A stretch of DNA of 64,000 bases, taken from assembly GCF_030386795.1 (NCBI RefSeq), contig NZ_JANUQM010000012.1:186001-250000 (forward strand). Direction: 5' to 3'. How positions within the stretch are numbered: position 1 is the first letter of the stretch; every line of letters starts with the position of its first letter. Made by a program: the position numbers and the translations under genes. This DNA is from Streptomyces sp. S.PNR 29 (GTDB lineage Bacteria > Actinomycetota > Actinomycetes > Streptomycetales > Streptomycetaceae). Below the pieces are notes generated by a model, which was not told the origin of the DNA, did not search any database, and saw only the letters and a program-made list of their open reading frames with translations. Shown piece after piece: positions 45,949 to 55,142 of this stretch.

Positions 45949-46497
45949 TCATGTGCCCTCGGCAAGGAGCTCGGCGACCGTGATCACGCGGATCAGCGGC
46001 CGGTACAGGTCGAGCAGGTGCAGCGCCTCGGCGTGGGAGTCGTCGTCGGCGCCCGCGCAGGCGTCGGCGGCGACCAGCACCTCCACTCCGGCGTCGGCGG
46101 CGGCGAGAGCCGTGGACAGCACACAGCAGTCGGTGCTGACGCCGGCCAGGGCCAGGCGGCCGTCCGGGCCGACACGGGCGGCGAGTTCCGGGGTCCACTT
46201 GCCGAAGGTGGGGGCGTCCAGCACCTCCCGGGCCCCGGCGGCGAACTCGTCGGTGAGTCGCCAGAGCGGGGCGTGCGCCGGTTGCCGGGCGAAGGGCCAC
46301 CGGTCGTAGTAGGCGCGCCAGGCGCCGGCGGGGCGGCCGGCCGGCACGAAGCGGGTGAAGGTCACGCGGTCGCCGAAGGCGGGCAGCAGGCGCCGTACGC
46401 CGGCCGCGGCCTCCGCGAAGCGCGGGGCCGCCCACGGGCTGCCGGGATCCGCGAAGACGCGCTGCATGTCGATGACGGCGAGCTGTCCTCGGGTCAT
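45949..46497 (-). CDS. isochorismatase-like cysteine hydrolase
   Basis: A 182-residue cysteine hydrolase. The triad is Asp10 (VIDMQ), Lys100 (FGKW) and Cys125 (STDCCV). This superfamily includes nicotinamidases, ureidoacrylate and N-carbamoyl amidases. Its ATG overlaps the stop of an NCS1 permease (ATGA), so it probably acts on the imported pyrimidine-, hydantoin- or allantoin-like compound. Confidence 0.9.
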   Translation of the reverse strand: MTRGQLAVIDMQRVFADPGSPWAAPRFAEAAAGVRRLLPAFGDRVTFTRFVPAGRPAGAWRAYYDRWPFARQPAHAPLWRLTDEFAAGAREVLDAPTFGKWTPELAARVGPDGRLALAGVSTDCCVLSTALAAADAGVEVLVAADACAGADDDSHAEALHLLDLYRPLIRVITVAELLAEGT

Positions 46498-47993
46498 ACG
46501 GCCGGCACCTCCCCGTCCGCCCGGCTCGGCGCCCGCCCCTCCTGGCGGCGTACCCGCACGCGGCCCAGCACGAGGGTGCCGAGGAAGCCGAGGGCGAGGG
46601 CGGCCAGGACGCCGAGGTTGGCGTACGCCCAGGAGCCGGACCTGCCGCCGAGGCCGAGCGGGCCGAGGAGATAGCCCTGCCACGTCAGCCAGGTCGCGGA
46701 CGCGTTGGTCACCAGGCCCCAGCCGAGCGCGGTGGCGGCGAGGGTGAGCAGCAGCGGGGTGAGCGGTACGTCGCCGTAGCGGCCGGTCGGACGGTAGAGA
46801 TCGGCCTCGTCGTAGGCGCGGCGGCGCAGGAGCAGGTCGGCGAGCATGGTGCCGCACCAGGCGGCGATGGGGACGCCCAGCGTGGTCAGGAAGCCCATGA
46901 AGGGGCCGAGGAAGTCGTCGGCGAGGAAGACGATGTAGACCGAGCCCGCGATCATCAGGACGCCGTCGACGAGCGCGGCCAGATAGCGGGGCACGCGCAG
47001 GCCCGCCGACAGCAGGGCCAGGCCGGACGAGTAGATGTCGAGGACCGCGCCACCGACCAGGCCCAGCACGGCGACCACGGCGAACGGGACGAGGAACCAG
47101 GTGGGCAGGAGCGTCGTGAGTGCGCCGATCGGGTCGGCGGCGATGGCCGCGCTCAGTCCGCTGGAGGAGCCGGCCAGCAGCAGCCCGAAGACCAGCAGGA
47201 GCAGCGGTGCCAGCGACGCGCCGAAAGCGGTCCAGCCGACGACGCCCCGGCTCGACGCGGTGCGCGGCAGGTAGCGGGAGTAGTCGGCGGCGGCGTTGAC
47301 CCAGCCCAGGCCGAAGCCGGTCATCATGAACACCAGCGCGCCCACGAAATCCTGCCCGGAGCCTGCCGGGACGGCGCTGACACTGCTCCAGTGGACGTGG
47401 TCGGCGACGAGGCCGACGTAGACGAGCGTGAGCACGCCCGTGACCACGGTGATCACCGTTTGCAGGCGCATGATCAGGTCGAAGCCCATCACACCGACCA
47501 CGACGGTCAGCGCGCCGACCAGGACGAGGGCGACCACCTTGGTCTCGGTGCCGCCGCCCCAGCCGAGCCGTCCGAAGACGGTCGCCGTGGCCAGGGTGGC
47601 GAGCGCGCACAGCACGGTCTCCCACCCGACGGTGAGCATCCACGAGATCACCGAGGGCAGGCGGTTGCCGCGCACCCCGTACGCGGCGCGGCTGAGCACC
47701 ATCGTCGGCGCGGAGCCGCGCTTGCCGGCGACCGCGACGAAGCCGCACAGCAGGAACGAGAAGACGACGCCGATCACTCCGGCGGCCAGCGCCTGCCAGA
47801 AGGAGATCCCGAAGCCGAGCGCGAAGGAGCCGTAGCTGAGACCCAGAATGGAGACATTGGCCCCGAACCAGGGCCAGAACAGCGTCCGTGGAGTGCCCTT
47901 GCGCTCGGCGTCGCCGATGACGTCGAGGCCGTGCGTCTCCACCTGAAGCCGGGCCGCTGATCCGCTGTCGGGGGAAACCGGGGAGTCTGCCAT
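46494..47993 (-). CDS. NCS1-family cytosine/purine/hydantoin permease
   Basis: A 499-residue transporter with 12 helices and NCS1 features: RTLFWPWFGANVSILGLSYGSF, GFGLGWVNAAADYSRYLP and the C-terminal LYRPTGRYGDV. It imports a nucleobase or related compound with H+ or Na+. ATG 47993 is chosen because homology starts there. It forms a two-gene unit with the hydrolase. Confidence 0.92.
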   Translation of the reverse strand: MADSPVSPDSGSAARLQVETHGLDVIGDAERKGTPRTLFWPWFGANVSILGLSYGSFALGFGISFWQALAAGVIGVVFSFLLCGFVAVAGKRGSAPTMVLSRAAYGVRGNRLPSVISWMLTVGWETVLCALATLATATVFGRLGWGGGTETKVVALVLVGALTVVVGVMGFDLIMRLQTVITVVTGVLTLVYVGLVADHVHWSSVSAVPAGSGQDFVGALVFMMTGFGLGWVNAAADYSRYLPRTASSRGVVGWTAFGASLAPLLLLVFGLLLAGSSSGLSAAIAADPIGALTTLLPTWFLVPFAVVAVLGLVGGAVLDIYSSGLALLSAGLRVPRYLAALVDGVLMIAGSVYIVFLADDFLGPFMGFLTTLGVPIAAWCGTMLADLLLRRRAYDEADLYRPTGRYGDVPLTPLLLTLAATALGWGLVTNASATWLTWQGYLLGPLGLGGRSGSWAYANLGVLAALALGFLGTLVLGRVRVRRQEGRAPSRADGEVPAV

Positions 47994-48174
47994 CGCCGCC
48001 CTACCTGTCCGGAGGTGATCAAGGAGGCTAGGCGGGCCCCGTTCGAGGGTCAAGGGTGCCCGGGCGGCTGCCTCGACCGAATCCGGTCGGTCGGCCGACA
48101 TGTGAGTACCGCGGTGGTGACGGTTACCCGGAACGCGCCAGCGGGACGTCGAGTCACGGACTGGAGAATTGCTC

Positions 48175-48495
48175 ATGAGCCACACCACGAGCGCCCGTGA
48201 GGTGGTGGACGCCCTCAAGGACGTCGACTTCCCCGCGAGCAAGGACGACCTGATCCAGGCGGCGCGCAAGGCCGGTGCCTCCCAGGAGGCGGTGGCGGCG
48301 CTGCGCGGCATTCCGCCCGAGAGTTACGCCAACCGCGATGAGGTGGCCCGGTCGGTGCGCGTGGACCCCGATTCCGACCTGGGGACGTCTCCCGCACAGC
48401 GCGCCCAGCAGGCCCGCGCGGGCGGCAAGCCGGGCCAGTCGCAGCACCTGCGTGACGTGCCCAAGCCGCCGGTCGAGGAGGAACTGGACCGCTGA
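48175..48495 (+). CDS. DUF2795 small protein
   Basis: A 106-residue protein with the DUF2795 fold: AREVVDALKDVDFPASKDDLIQAA, AVAALRGIPPESYANRDEVARSV. A polar C-terminal tail follows. DUF2795 proteins are abundant in actinomycetes and linked to stress, without a known activity. ATG 48175 has a GGAG site 12 bases upstream. It precedes another small protein on the same strand by 41 bases. Confidence 0.88.
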   Translation: MSHTTSAREVVDALKDVDFPASKDDLIQAARKAGASQEAVAALRGIPPESYANRDEVARSVRVDPDSDLGTSPAQRAQQARAGGKPGQSQHLRDVPKPPVEEELDR

Positions 48496-48536
48496 CGGCG
48501 AGCGGACGCACGAGAGTACGACGAGAGGAGCACCTC

Positions 48537-49046
48537 ATGGTGCGCAAGAAGACGGAGGGTGACGAGGTTCAGCGCCGCGCGGCGGCCCGTGCGGCCCACG
48601 AGGCCGGTGAGGCGCCCAGCGCCCGGGGTGTGACGACCGGAGCGTCGAAGCAGCCCACGCATCTGGCCGGGCACAGCGGCCGGACGCACGAGGAGCGGGT
48701 CGGCACCACGCACCGCGGCAAGCAGGAGTGGCGCGCGGGCGACCTGGCCGAGCGGGAGGTGAAGGACCCGACGGGCCAGGGCCCGGAGCTGTCGTGCGCC
48801 GGCCGCGGGCGTCCCGGCTACTCCGAGCAGCACGAGCAGGTCTTCCAGTCGCTGACCGCGGCTCAGGAACGCCACGGCGGGGAGGCCGTCCACCTGGACG
48901 AGATCGCCCGCACGTCGGGTCTGCCCCCGGAGGAGACGCGGACCCTGCTGCACGATCTGACGCAGGTGCACCGCCTGGTCACGGAGGTCGCCGGGGCCGA
49001 CCGGCCCGATCTCGGGCCGCGCTACGAGGTGCAGCCGCGGTTGTGA
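48537..49046 (+). CDS. hypothetical protein with C-terminal winged-helix-like region
   Basis: A 169-residue protein. The N-terminal 80 residues are polar and probably disordered (RRAAARAAHEAGEAPSARG, THLAGHSGRTHEE). The C-terminal half (EQVFQSLTAAQERHGGEAVHLDEIARTSGLPPEETRTLLHDLTQVHRL) looks like a winged helix-turn-helix. I do not recognise a family. GAGAGGAG precedes the ATG. It may be co-transcribed with the DUF2795 gene. Confidence 0.8.
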   Translation: MVRKKTEGDEVQRRAAARAAHEAGEAPSARGVTTGASKQPTHLAGHSGRTHEERVGTTHRGKQEWRAGDLAEREVKDPTGQGPELSCAGRGRPGYSEQHEQVFQSLTAAQERHGGEAVHLDEIARTSGLPPEETRTLLHDLTQVHRLVTEVAGADRPDLGPRYEVQPRL

Positions 49047-49081
49047 GCCACGGCGGATGACGGGCAGCCGGACGAGGCTGC

Positions 49082-49113
49082 CGGTGCGGCGCCCGCGTGC
49101 GGGCGCCGCACCG
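49082..49113. terminator. 15-bp perfect hairpin
   Basis: CGGTGCGGCGCCCGC at 49082-49096 is followed by GT and its exact complement at 49099-49113. It lies 36 bases after the preceding stop and also at the 3' side of the leftward AsnC-type remnant, so it could serve both directions. Confidence 0.75.
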
Positions 49114-49141
49114 CGTGTCGAGGGGGCATTGCGCCGAGGGG

Positions 49142-49573
49142 CGGCAACAGCCCGCCCACGTCCCGGGTGAGGAACCGGTACAGGTCCTCCAGGTCCCGCA
49201 CTCACACCGCGGCGTGCAGGTTGGCCGCGCCGGTGGTGGCGAACGCCCCGTGCACGGCCGGGTGGGAGGCTGGCGCCCGCCCCACGGCGTCGAGCCGGCC
49301 GGGCGCGACGCGCGTCATGACGTTGGCGTCGATGAACAGCCCGAGCCGCTTGGTGCCGACCACGACGTGGGTGAGCAGCCCTCCCGTTCGGGCGAGCCGG
49401 GCGATACGGCGCCGGACGGTGGACTCGGGATGTCCGGTGCGCGCGGCCACGGTCGCCTCCACCTGAGCTTGTCGTGGCGCGTGATCGCGTCGCACAACAG
49501 GTACCCGCGATGAAGCCCGCCGGCTGCCCGGCGTCCGCGGGAACGAGCCGCAGGGCGCCATCTTTCCCGGCAT
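49142..49573 (-). pseudogene. remnant of an AsnC/Lrp-family regulator
   Basis: Leftward, the frame reads ATVAARTGHPESTVRRRIARLARTG (helix-turn-helix), then VVGTKRLGLFIDANV, ASHPAVHGAFATTGAANLHAAV and a TGA at 49204-49202. In the same frame it continues RDLEDLYRFLTRDVG, so the TGA replaces what should be a Trp-type codon inside the conserved strand. The protein then degenerates near the hairpin. The N-terminal part is not recognisable. It lies divergent to the beta-galactoside operon. Confidence 0.7.
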
Positions 49574-49574
49574 C

Positions 49575-49602
49575 TTGACGACAGTTTTGTTACCGGTAAC
49601 AT
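49575..49602 (+). promoter_or_regulatory. predicted promoter of the GH35 operon
   Basis: TTGACG at 49575-49580 and TAACAT at 49597-49602, 16 bases apart, predict a start near 49609. This makes an upstream ATG at 49616 unlikely as a start and supports the GTG at 49673. Confidence 0.6.
49588..49601. promoter_or_regulatory. LacI-type operator of the GH35 operon
   Basis: TGTTACCGGTAACA is a perfect 14-base palindrome with the central CG of LacI-family sites. It overlaps the spacer and -10, an effective repression position. The LacI regulator that ends this operon is the likely binder. Confidence 0.7.
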
Positions 49603-49672
49603 CACTGCCGTCCCGATGTACGCACCCCTTGTCCGCCGCCCGCTGCCGCGTGGGCCGTCACCCGGAGTCCAC

Positions 49673-50863
49673 GTGACCGACCAACCGATCGCGCAGCGCG
49701 TCGCGGGTACCCAGGCGGCGTCGCCTGCTCCGGTCTTCAGCCCGGCCGCCGTGGTGGCCTCCTGCGCGGGCTTCGTGCTCATCGGCGCGCTCCAGGCCCT
49801 GTACGGCCCCGCGATCCCGGCCCTGCGCGAGGAGTTCGGCCTCAGCCCCTCCGCCGCCGGGCTGGCGCTGAGCGCCCACTTCGTCGGCGGGGTGGCCGGG
49901 GTGCTGCTCTTCGACCGGCTGTTCGGCCGGATCGGCAACCGGCGGATCCTGGGCGCCTCGTACCTGCTGATGGCGGTCGGCGCGGCGGGCTTCGCGCTGG
50001 CACCGGGCTGGCCCGCCGCGCTGGCCATGGCGCTGCTGGCCGGGCTCGGCTTCGGCGGTATCGACTACGGCCTCAACCAGTTGTTCGCGGTCGGCTTCGG
50101 CCACCGCTCGACCGCGATGCTGAACATCCTCAACGCCCACTTCGGCGTCGGCGCGATCCTCGGCCCGGCCGTCGTCGGAGCGGTCGGCGCCGAGCACTAC
50201 CCCGCGGTCTTCCTGGTGTTCGCCGTCGCCAACCTGCCGTTGCTGCTGTGTCTGCGGGGCGTACGGGACCGGGCGCCGCAGCCGGCCGGGACCGTGGCCG
50301 AGGCGCCGGTCCGCAGCAGAGCTCTGGGGTCGGTGCTCGCCGTCTTCGTCGCGCTCTACGTCCTGCACGTGGGCATCGAGGCCGGTGTCGGCGGCTGGGA
50401 GCCCACGCACCTGGAGACGGTCGGCTACGGCGCGGGACTCGCCGCCACCGCCACGTCCGTGTACTGGCTGATGATGACCGTCGGCCGCTTCCTGGTGGCC
50501 CCGATCGCCCTGCGCTTCTCGGCCCAGGCCATCATCACGGTGTCCTGCGCGGGTATGACGGCCTGCCTGCTGCTGGCCTCCGTACCCGCCCTCGCGCCCT
50601 ACGCGTACGCCGGTGTCGGCCTGTTCATCGCGCCGATCTTCCCCACCGGGCTGCCCTGGCTGCACCGGGCGGCCCCGCACGCCCGGAGGGCCGGCGCCCT
50701 CGTGATCGCGGCCTCCATGGTCGGCGGGGTCGCGGCGGGACCGGCGCTGGGCAAGGCCATCGAGTGGTCCGGTGTCCGGGCCGTGCCCCTGCTGCTGTGC
50801 GGCGTCTCGGCGCTGTGCCTGACCGCCACGCTCTGGCTGATCCGCAGCACCCGTTCCCACTGA
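49673..50863 (+). CDS. MFS transporter, sugar type
   Basis: A 396-residue major facilitator with 12 helices (FDRLFGRIGNRRIL in loop 2-3). The layout resembles fucose/galactoside-type permeases. It is first in the operon with two GH35 enzymes and LacI, so it probably imports a beta-galactoside. The GTG at 49673 has a GGAG ribosome-binding site nine bases upstream. Confidence 0.87.
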   Translation: MTDQPIAQRVAGTQAASPAPVFSPAAVVASCAGFVLIGALQALYGPAIPALREEFGLSPSAAGLALSAHFVGGVAGVLLFDRLFGRIGNRRILGASYLLMAVGAAGFALAPGWPAALAMALLAGLGFGGIDYGLNQLFAVGFGHRSTAMLNILNAHFGVGAILGPAVVGAVGAEHYPAVFLVFAVANLPLLLCLRGVRDRAPQPAGTVAEAPVRSRALGSVLAVFVALYVLHVGIEAGVGGWEPTHLETVGYGAGLAATATSVYWLMMTVGRFLVAPIALRFSAQAIITVSCAGMTACLLLASVPALAPYAYAGVGLFIAPIFPTGLPWLHRAAPHARRAGALVIAASMVGGVAAGPALGKAIEWSGVRAVPLLLCGVSALCLTATLWLIRSTRSH

Positions 50864-50892
50864 CCCCGTAGCCCTGGAAGGAAAGCTCCCGC

Positions 50893-52658
50893 ATGCCCGC
50901 TCTGACGACGACGTCCGACGGATTCCTGCTGCACGGCGAGCCGCTGAGGATCATCTCCGGCGCCATGCACTACTTCCGTGTCCATCCCGGCCAGTGGGCC
51001 GACCGGCTGCGCAAGGCCCGCCTGATGGGGCTGAACGCGGTGGAGACGTACCTGCCGTGGAACCTCCATCAGCCGGACCCCGGCGGGCCACTCGTCCTGG
51101 ACGGCTTTCTCGACCTGCCCCGCTACCTGCGGCTGGCCCAGGAGGAAGGCCTGCACGTCCTGCTGCGTCCGGGCCCGTTCATCTGCGCCGAGTGGGACGG
51201 GGGCGGGTTGCCCGGCTGGCTCACCGCGGACCCGGACATCCGGCTGCGGACCAGCGACCCCCGCTTCACCGCGGCCGTCGACCGCTACCTCGACCTGCTG
51301 CTGCCCCCGCTCCTGCCGTACATGGCGACCACGGGCGGACCGGTCATCGCCGTGCAGGTGGAGAACGAGTACGGGCCTACGGCGACGACAGCGCGTACCT
51401 GAAGCACCTGGCCGAGGCGTTTCGTACGCGCGGCGTCGAGGAGTTGCTGTTCACCTGCGACCAGGCGAACCCGGAGCACCTGGCGGCCGGGAGCCTGCCG
51501 GGTGTCCTCGCCACCAGCACCTTCGGCAGCCGGGTCGAGCAGTCCCTCGAACGGCTCCGCGCGCACCAGACGGAAGGTCCGCTGATGTGCGCCGAGTTCT
51601 GGATCGGCTGGTTCGACCACTGGGGCGGGCCGCACCACGTGCGGGACGCCGCCGACGCCGCCGCCGACCTCGACCGGCTGCTGTCCGCCGGCGCGTCCGT
51701 CAACATCTACATGTTCCACGGCGGCACCAACTTCGGCTTCACCAACGGCGCCAACCACAAGCACGCCTACGAGCCGACCGTCACGTCCTACGACTACGAC
51801 GCCGCGCTCACCGAGTGCGGCGACCCCGGCCCGAAGTACCACGCCTTCCGCGAGGTCATCGCCCGCCACGCCCCGGTCCCCGACGAGCCCGCCCCGGCAC
51901 CGGGCGCCAAACTGCTGCCCACCACGGTCGAGTTGAACCGCCGGGCACCGCTGCTGCCGCACGTCGGTGCGCTCGCCGAGCCGGTGCGCTCCGACGACCC
52001 GGTGACCATGGACGACCTCGGGCTGCGCACCGGCTACGCGCTCTACCGCACCACCGTGCCCGCCTCCGGGGACGGCCTGCTGTCCTTCCCGGGCGGTGTC
52101 GGCGACCGCGCCCAGGTCTTCCTCGACGGCGCCTCCGTCGGTGTGCTGGAACGCGAACGCCACGACGAGACCCTGCCCGTGCGCGTCCCCCGCCCCGGCG
52201 CCACACTGGACGTGCTCGTCGAGAACATGGGCGGGGTCAACTACGGTCCCCGCATCGGCGCGCCCAAGGGCCTGCTCGGTCCCGTCTCCTTCGACGGCAC
52301 GGTCCTGCAGGGCTGGGACTGCCACCCGCTGCCCCTGGACGACCTGGACGCGGTGCCGTTCGCCCCGGCCGAAACGGCCACGGCCGCCGTACCGGCCTTC
52401 CACCTCGGCACCTTCGAAGTGGACACGCCCGCCGACACGTTCCTGTCCCTGCCCGGCTGGACGAAGGGCCAGGCGTGGGTCAACGGCTTCCACCTCGGCC
52501 GCTACTGGAACCGCGGCCCGCAGCGCACCCTGTACGTCCCCGCCCCGGTGCTGCGCCCGGGCGTCAACGAGCTGGTCCTGCTGGAGCTGCACGCCACGAC
52601 CCTCGCCTGCGCCCAGCTCACCGACACGCCCGACCTCGGCCCGGAGAACACCTGGTGA
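50893..52658 (+). pseudogene. beta-galactosidase GH35 (first copy), interrupted by a one-base frameshift
   Basis: The start, MPALTTTSDG, follows GGAAGGAAAG. The frame codes for a GH35 barrel up to the acid/base motif VENEYG (Glu159), then breaks: GAGTACGGGCCTAC should read with one more base, giving the expected EYGAYGDDSAY. As is, translation stops at 51402. The rest continues in the next frame from 51375, with the nucleophile in MCAEFWIGWFDHWG and the C-terminal jelly-roll domains, to 52658. Repaired, it would be 588 residues, cytosolic. Either a real recent mutation or a sequencing error in a G/C run. All other parts look intact. Confidence 0.85.
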
Positions 52659-55036
52659 CCCCGTACCGTCTGCGCCTTCCCGCGCCCTCCGCTCCCCCGC
52701 TGACCGGCCACCTCCCCTTCGCCGACGCGCCGGGCGTGCCCGACCCGATCGAGGTCACCAGCCGCTGGCTCACGCGCGGCGGCCGCCCCTGGTTCCCGGT
52801 CTCCGGCGAGTTCCACTACTCCCGTTACCCCGCCCGGGAGTGGGAGGAGGAGCTGCTGAAGATGAAGGCGGGCGGGGTGACGGTCGTCGCCTCCTACATC
52901 ATCTGGATCCACCACGAGGAGATCGAGGGCCGCGTCCGCTTCGACGGCGACCGCGACCTGCGTCGCTTCGCGCACCTGTGCTCCCGGCACGGCCTGGACT
53001 TCGTCCCCCGCATCGGCCCGTGGTCCCACGCCGAGGTACGCAACGGAGGTCTGCCCGACTGGCTGCTGGCCCGCGGCTGCACGCCCCGCACCGACGACCC
53101 CGCCTACCTGGGGCCCGTACGCGCCTGGTTCACGGCGATCGCCGAGCAACTGCGGGGCCTCGACCGGTCGCACGGCGGCCCGATCGTGGCGGTGCAGATC
53201 GAGAACGAGCTCTACGACCAGCCCGGTCACCTGCGCACGCTGAAGCGCATGGCGCAGGAGGCGGGGCTGAGCGCGCCGCTGTGGACGTCGACCGCGTGGG
53301 GCGGCGTCCAACTGCCGGGTGACGAGCTGATTCCGCTGTACGGCGGCTATCCCGAGGCGTTCTGGACCGAGGCGGACGGCGGCTGGCCCGACACCTGCCG
53401 CAAGCACTTCTTCTTCACCCACCAGCGCGACGACGAGGGCATCGGCGCCGACCTGCGTCCCACCACGGTGCGAGGCGGTGACCCTACCGAGCTGGTGGAC
53501 CGCTTCCCCTGGGCCACGTGCGAGCTGGGCGGCGGCATGGCCGTGGCGTACCACCGGCGGCCGCGTGTGGACGCCGCCGACATCGGCGCGCTCGGGCTCA
53601 CCAAGATCGGCTGCGGCTCGGTGTGGCAGGGCTACTACATGTTCCACGGCGGCACCAACCCGTCCGGGGAGCTGACCACCCTCCAGGAGTCCCACGCCAC
53701 CGGCTACCCGAACGACCTGCCCGTCCTGACGTACGACTTCCAGGCACCGCTCGGCGAGTACGGCCAGGTGCGGCCCTCCTACCACGAACTGCGCCTGCAG
53801 CACCTGCTGCTGGCGGACTTCGGGCATGTCATCGCGCCCATGCAGTCCGTGCTGCCCGAGCGGCAGCCGGCGGGGCAGCACGACCGGGAGACCCTGCGGT
53901 GGGCCGTGCGCGGCGACGGCACCTCGGGCTTCCTGTTCGTGAACAACCACCAGCCGCACGAGCCGCTGCCGGACCACCCGGATACCACGTTCACGGTCGA
54001 ACTCGCAGGAGACGCCGAGGCGTTGACGCTGCCCAGCACACCCGTCACCGTTCCCGCGGGCGCCTACTTCTGCTGGCCGCTGCGGCTGGAGGTCGCGGGG
54101 CTGCGGCTGGAGTGGGCCACCGCGCAGCCGGTGTGCACCCTCGACGTGGGCGGGCGCACGGTCCTGGTGCTGGCCGCCACCGACGGCATCGCTCCGGAAC
54201 TCGCCCTGGACGCCGGCACGGTGTCGGCGGTGAGCGCGCCCTCCGGGGACCTCACCCCCGTCGACGGCCGGGTCCTGGTCACCGGGCTGCGTCCCGGGAC
54301 CGACGCCCTGGTCGAGGTGGACACGGCGGACGGCGGCCGGGTCGGGCTGCTGGTCCTGGACGCGGAGACGGCGCGTACCGCCTATCGGGGCGTGGCGTGG
54401 GGCGCGGAGCGGCTGGTGCTGTGCGCGGACGGGGTCGTGTTCGACCGTGACGAGGTACGGCTGCACAGCGCGGCGGCGGAGCCCTCGTTCGCCGTGCTGC
54501 CCGCGCCGGGCCGTGCGCCGGTGGTGGACGGAGCGGTGGTGCGGGAAGCGGCGGACGGGGTGTTCACCCGCTACACCGTCGACGGGGGGTGCTCCCGCAG
54601 GGACGCCGCCGTCAGCCTGGTGCGGCCCGCCGGTCCGGCGCCCGAGACCGCGACGGGAGTCCTGGGCCGGGCGAGCGTGCCCGCGGACAAGCAGTTCGAC
54701 AGCGTGGCCGCGGAGTACCGCGTCGAGGTCCCCGACGGACTGCTGGACGCGCCGGACGGCGTTCTGCTGCGGCTGCGCTGGACCGGGGACGTGGGGCGCG
54801 CGTACGTGGGTGACACGCTGGTCGCCGACCAGTTCTTCTCGGGGCGCGTCTGGGACATCGGCCTGGACCGGCTGCCCGTGGACGCACTGCGCGCCGAGGG
54901 GCTGCGGCTGCGGGTGCTGCCCCTGGCCGCCGCCGCGCCGGTGTACGTGCCGCGGGCGGGCGCAGGCCGGCGGGCGGCGTCGGTGGAGCACGCCGAGTGG
55001 GTCACCGTGCGGCGCTGGAGGGTCCGGCTCGGATGA
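52655..55036 (+). CDS. beta-galactosidase GH35 (second, longer copy)
   Basis: A 793-residue GH35 enzyme. WFPVSGEFHYSRYP opens the barrel, QIENELY carries the acid/base, TCELGGGM the probable nucleophile, and YYMFHGGTNPSGE closes the active site. The long C-terminal part (about 430-793) comprises beta-sandwich domains. There is no signal peptide. The GTG overlaps the stop of the first GH35 (GTGA), so its translation may depend on ribosomes reaching 52658, which the frameshift upstream would prevent. Confidence 0.9.
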   Translation: MTPYRLRLPAPSAPPLTGHLPFADAPGVPDPIEVTSRWLTRGGRPWFPVSGEFHYSRYPAREWEEELLKMKAGGVTVVASYIIWIHHEEIEGRVRFDGDRDLRRFAHLCSRHGLDFVPRIGPWSHAEVRNGGLPDWLLARGCTPRTDDPAYLGPVRAWFTAIAEQLRGLDRSHGGPIVAVQIENELYDQPGHLRTLKRMAQEAGLSAPLWTSTAWGGVQLPGDELIPLYGGYPEAFWTEADGGWPDTCRKHFFFTHQRDDEGIGADLRPTTVRGGDPTELVDRFPWATCELGGGMAVAYHRRPRVDAADIGALGLTKIGCGSVWQGYYMFHGGTNPSGELTTLQESHATGYPNDLPVLTYDFQAPLGEYGQVRPSYHELRLQHLLLADFGHVIAPMQSVLPERQPAGQHDRETLRWAVRGDGTSGFLFVNNHQPHEPLPDHPDTTFTVELAGDAEALTLPSTPVTVPAGAYFCWPLRLEVAGLRLEWATAQPVCTLDVGGRTVLVLAATDGIAPELALDAGTVSAVSAPSGDLTPVDGRVLVTGLRPGTDALVEVDTADGGRVGLLVLDAETARTAYRGVAWGAERLVLCADGVVFDRDEVRLHSAAAEPSFAVLPAPGRAPVVDGAVVREAADGVFTRYTVDGGCSRRDAAVSLVRPAGPAPETATGVLGRASVPADKQFDSVAAEYRVEVPDGLLDAPDGVLLRLRWTGDVGRAYVGDTLVADQFFSGRVWDIGLDRLPVDALRAEGLRLRVLPLAAAAPVYVPRAGAGRRAASVEHAEWVTVRRWRVRLG

Positions 55037-55142
55037 GGTGCCGAGGTGGGCGTCGGGGCCGCCCTGCCGGTGACCCGGCCTATGCTGTGGTCCTGCCCGG
55101 GCGGGACAGGACCGCCGTGACCAAGTCGAGGACAGACCGGCC

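Noticed and set aside
49616-49672. ATG 49616 as start of the MFS gene in the GH35 operon
   Set aside because: It lies only about seven bases after the predicted transcription start and lacks a ribosome-binding site, unlike GTG 49673.
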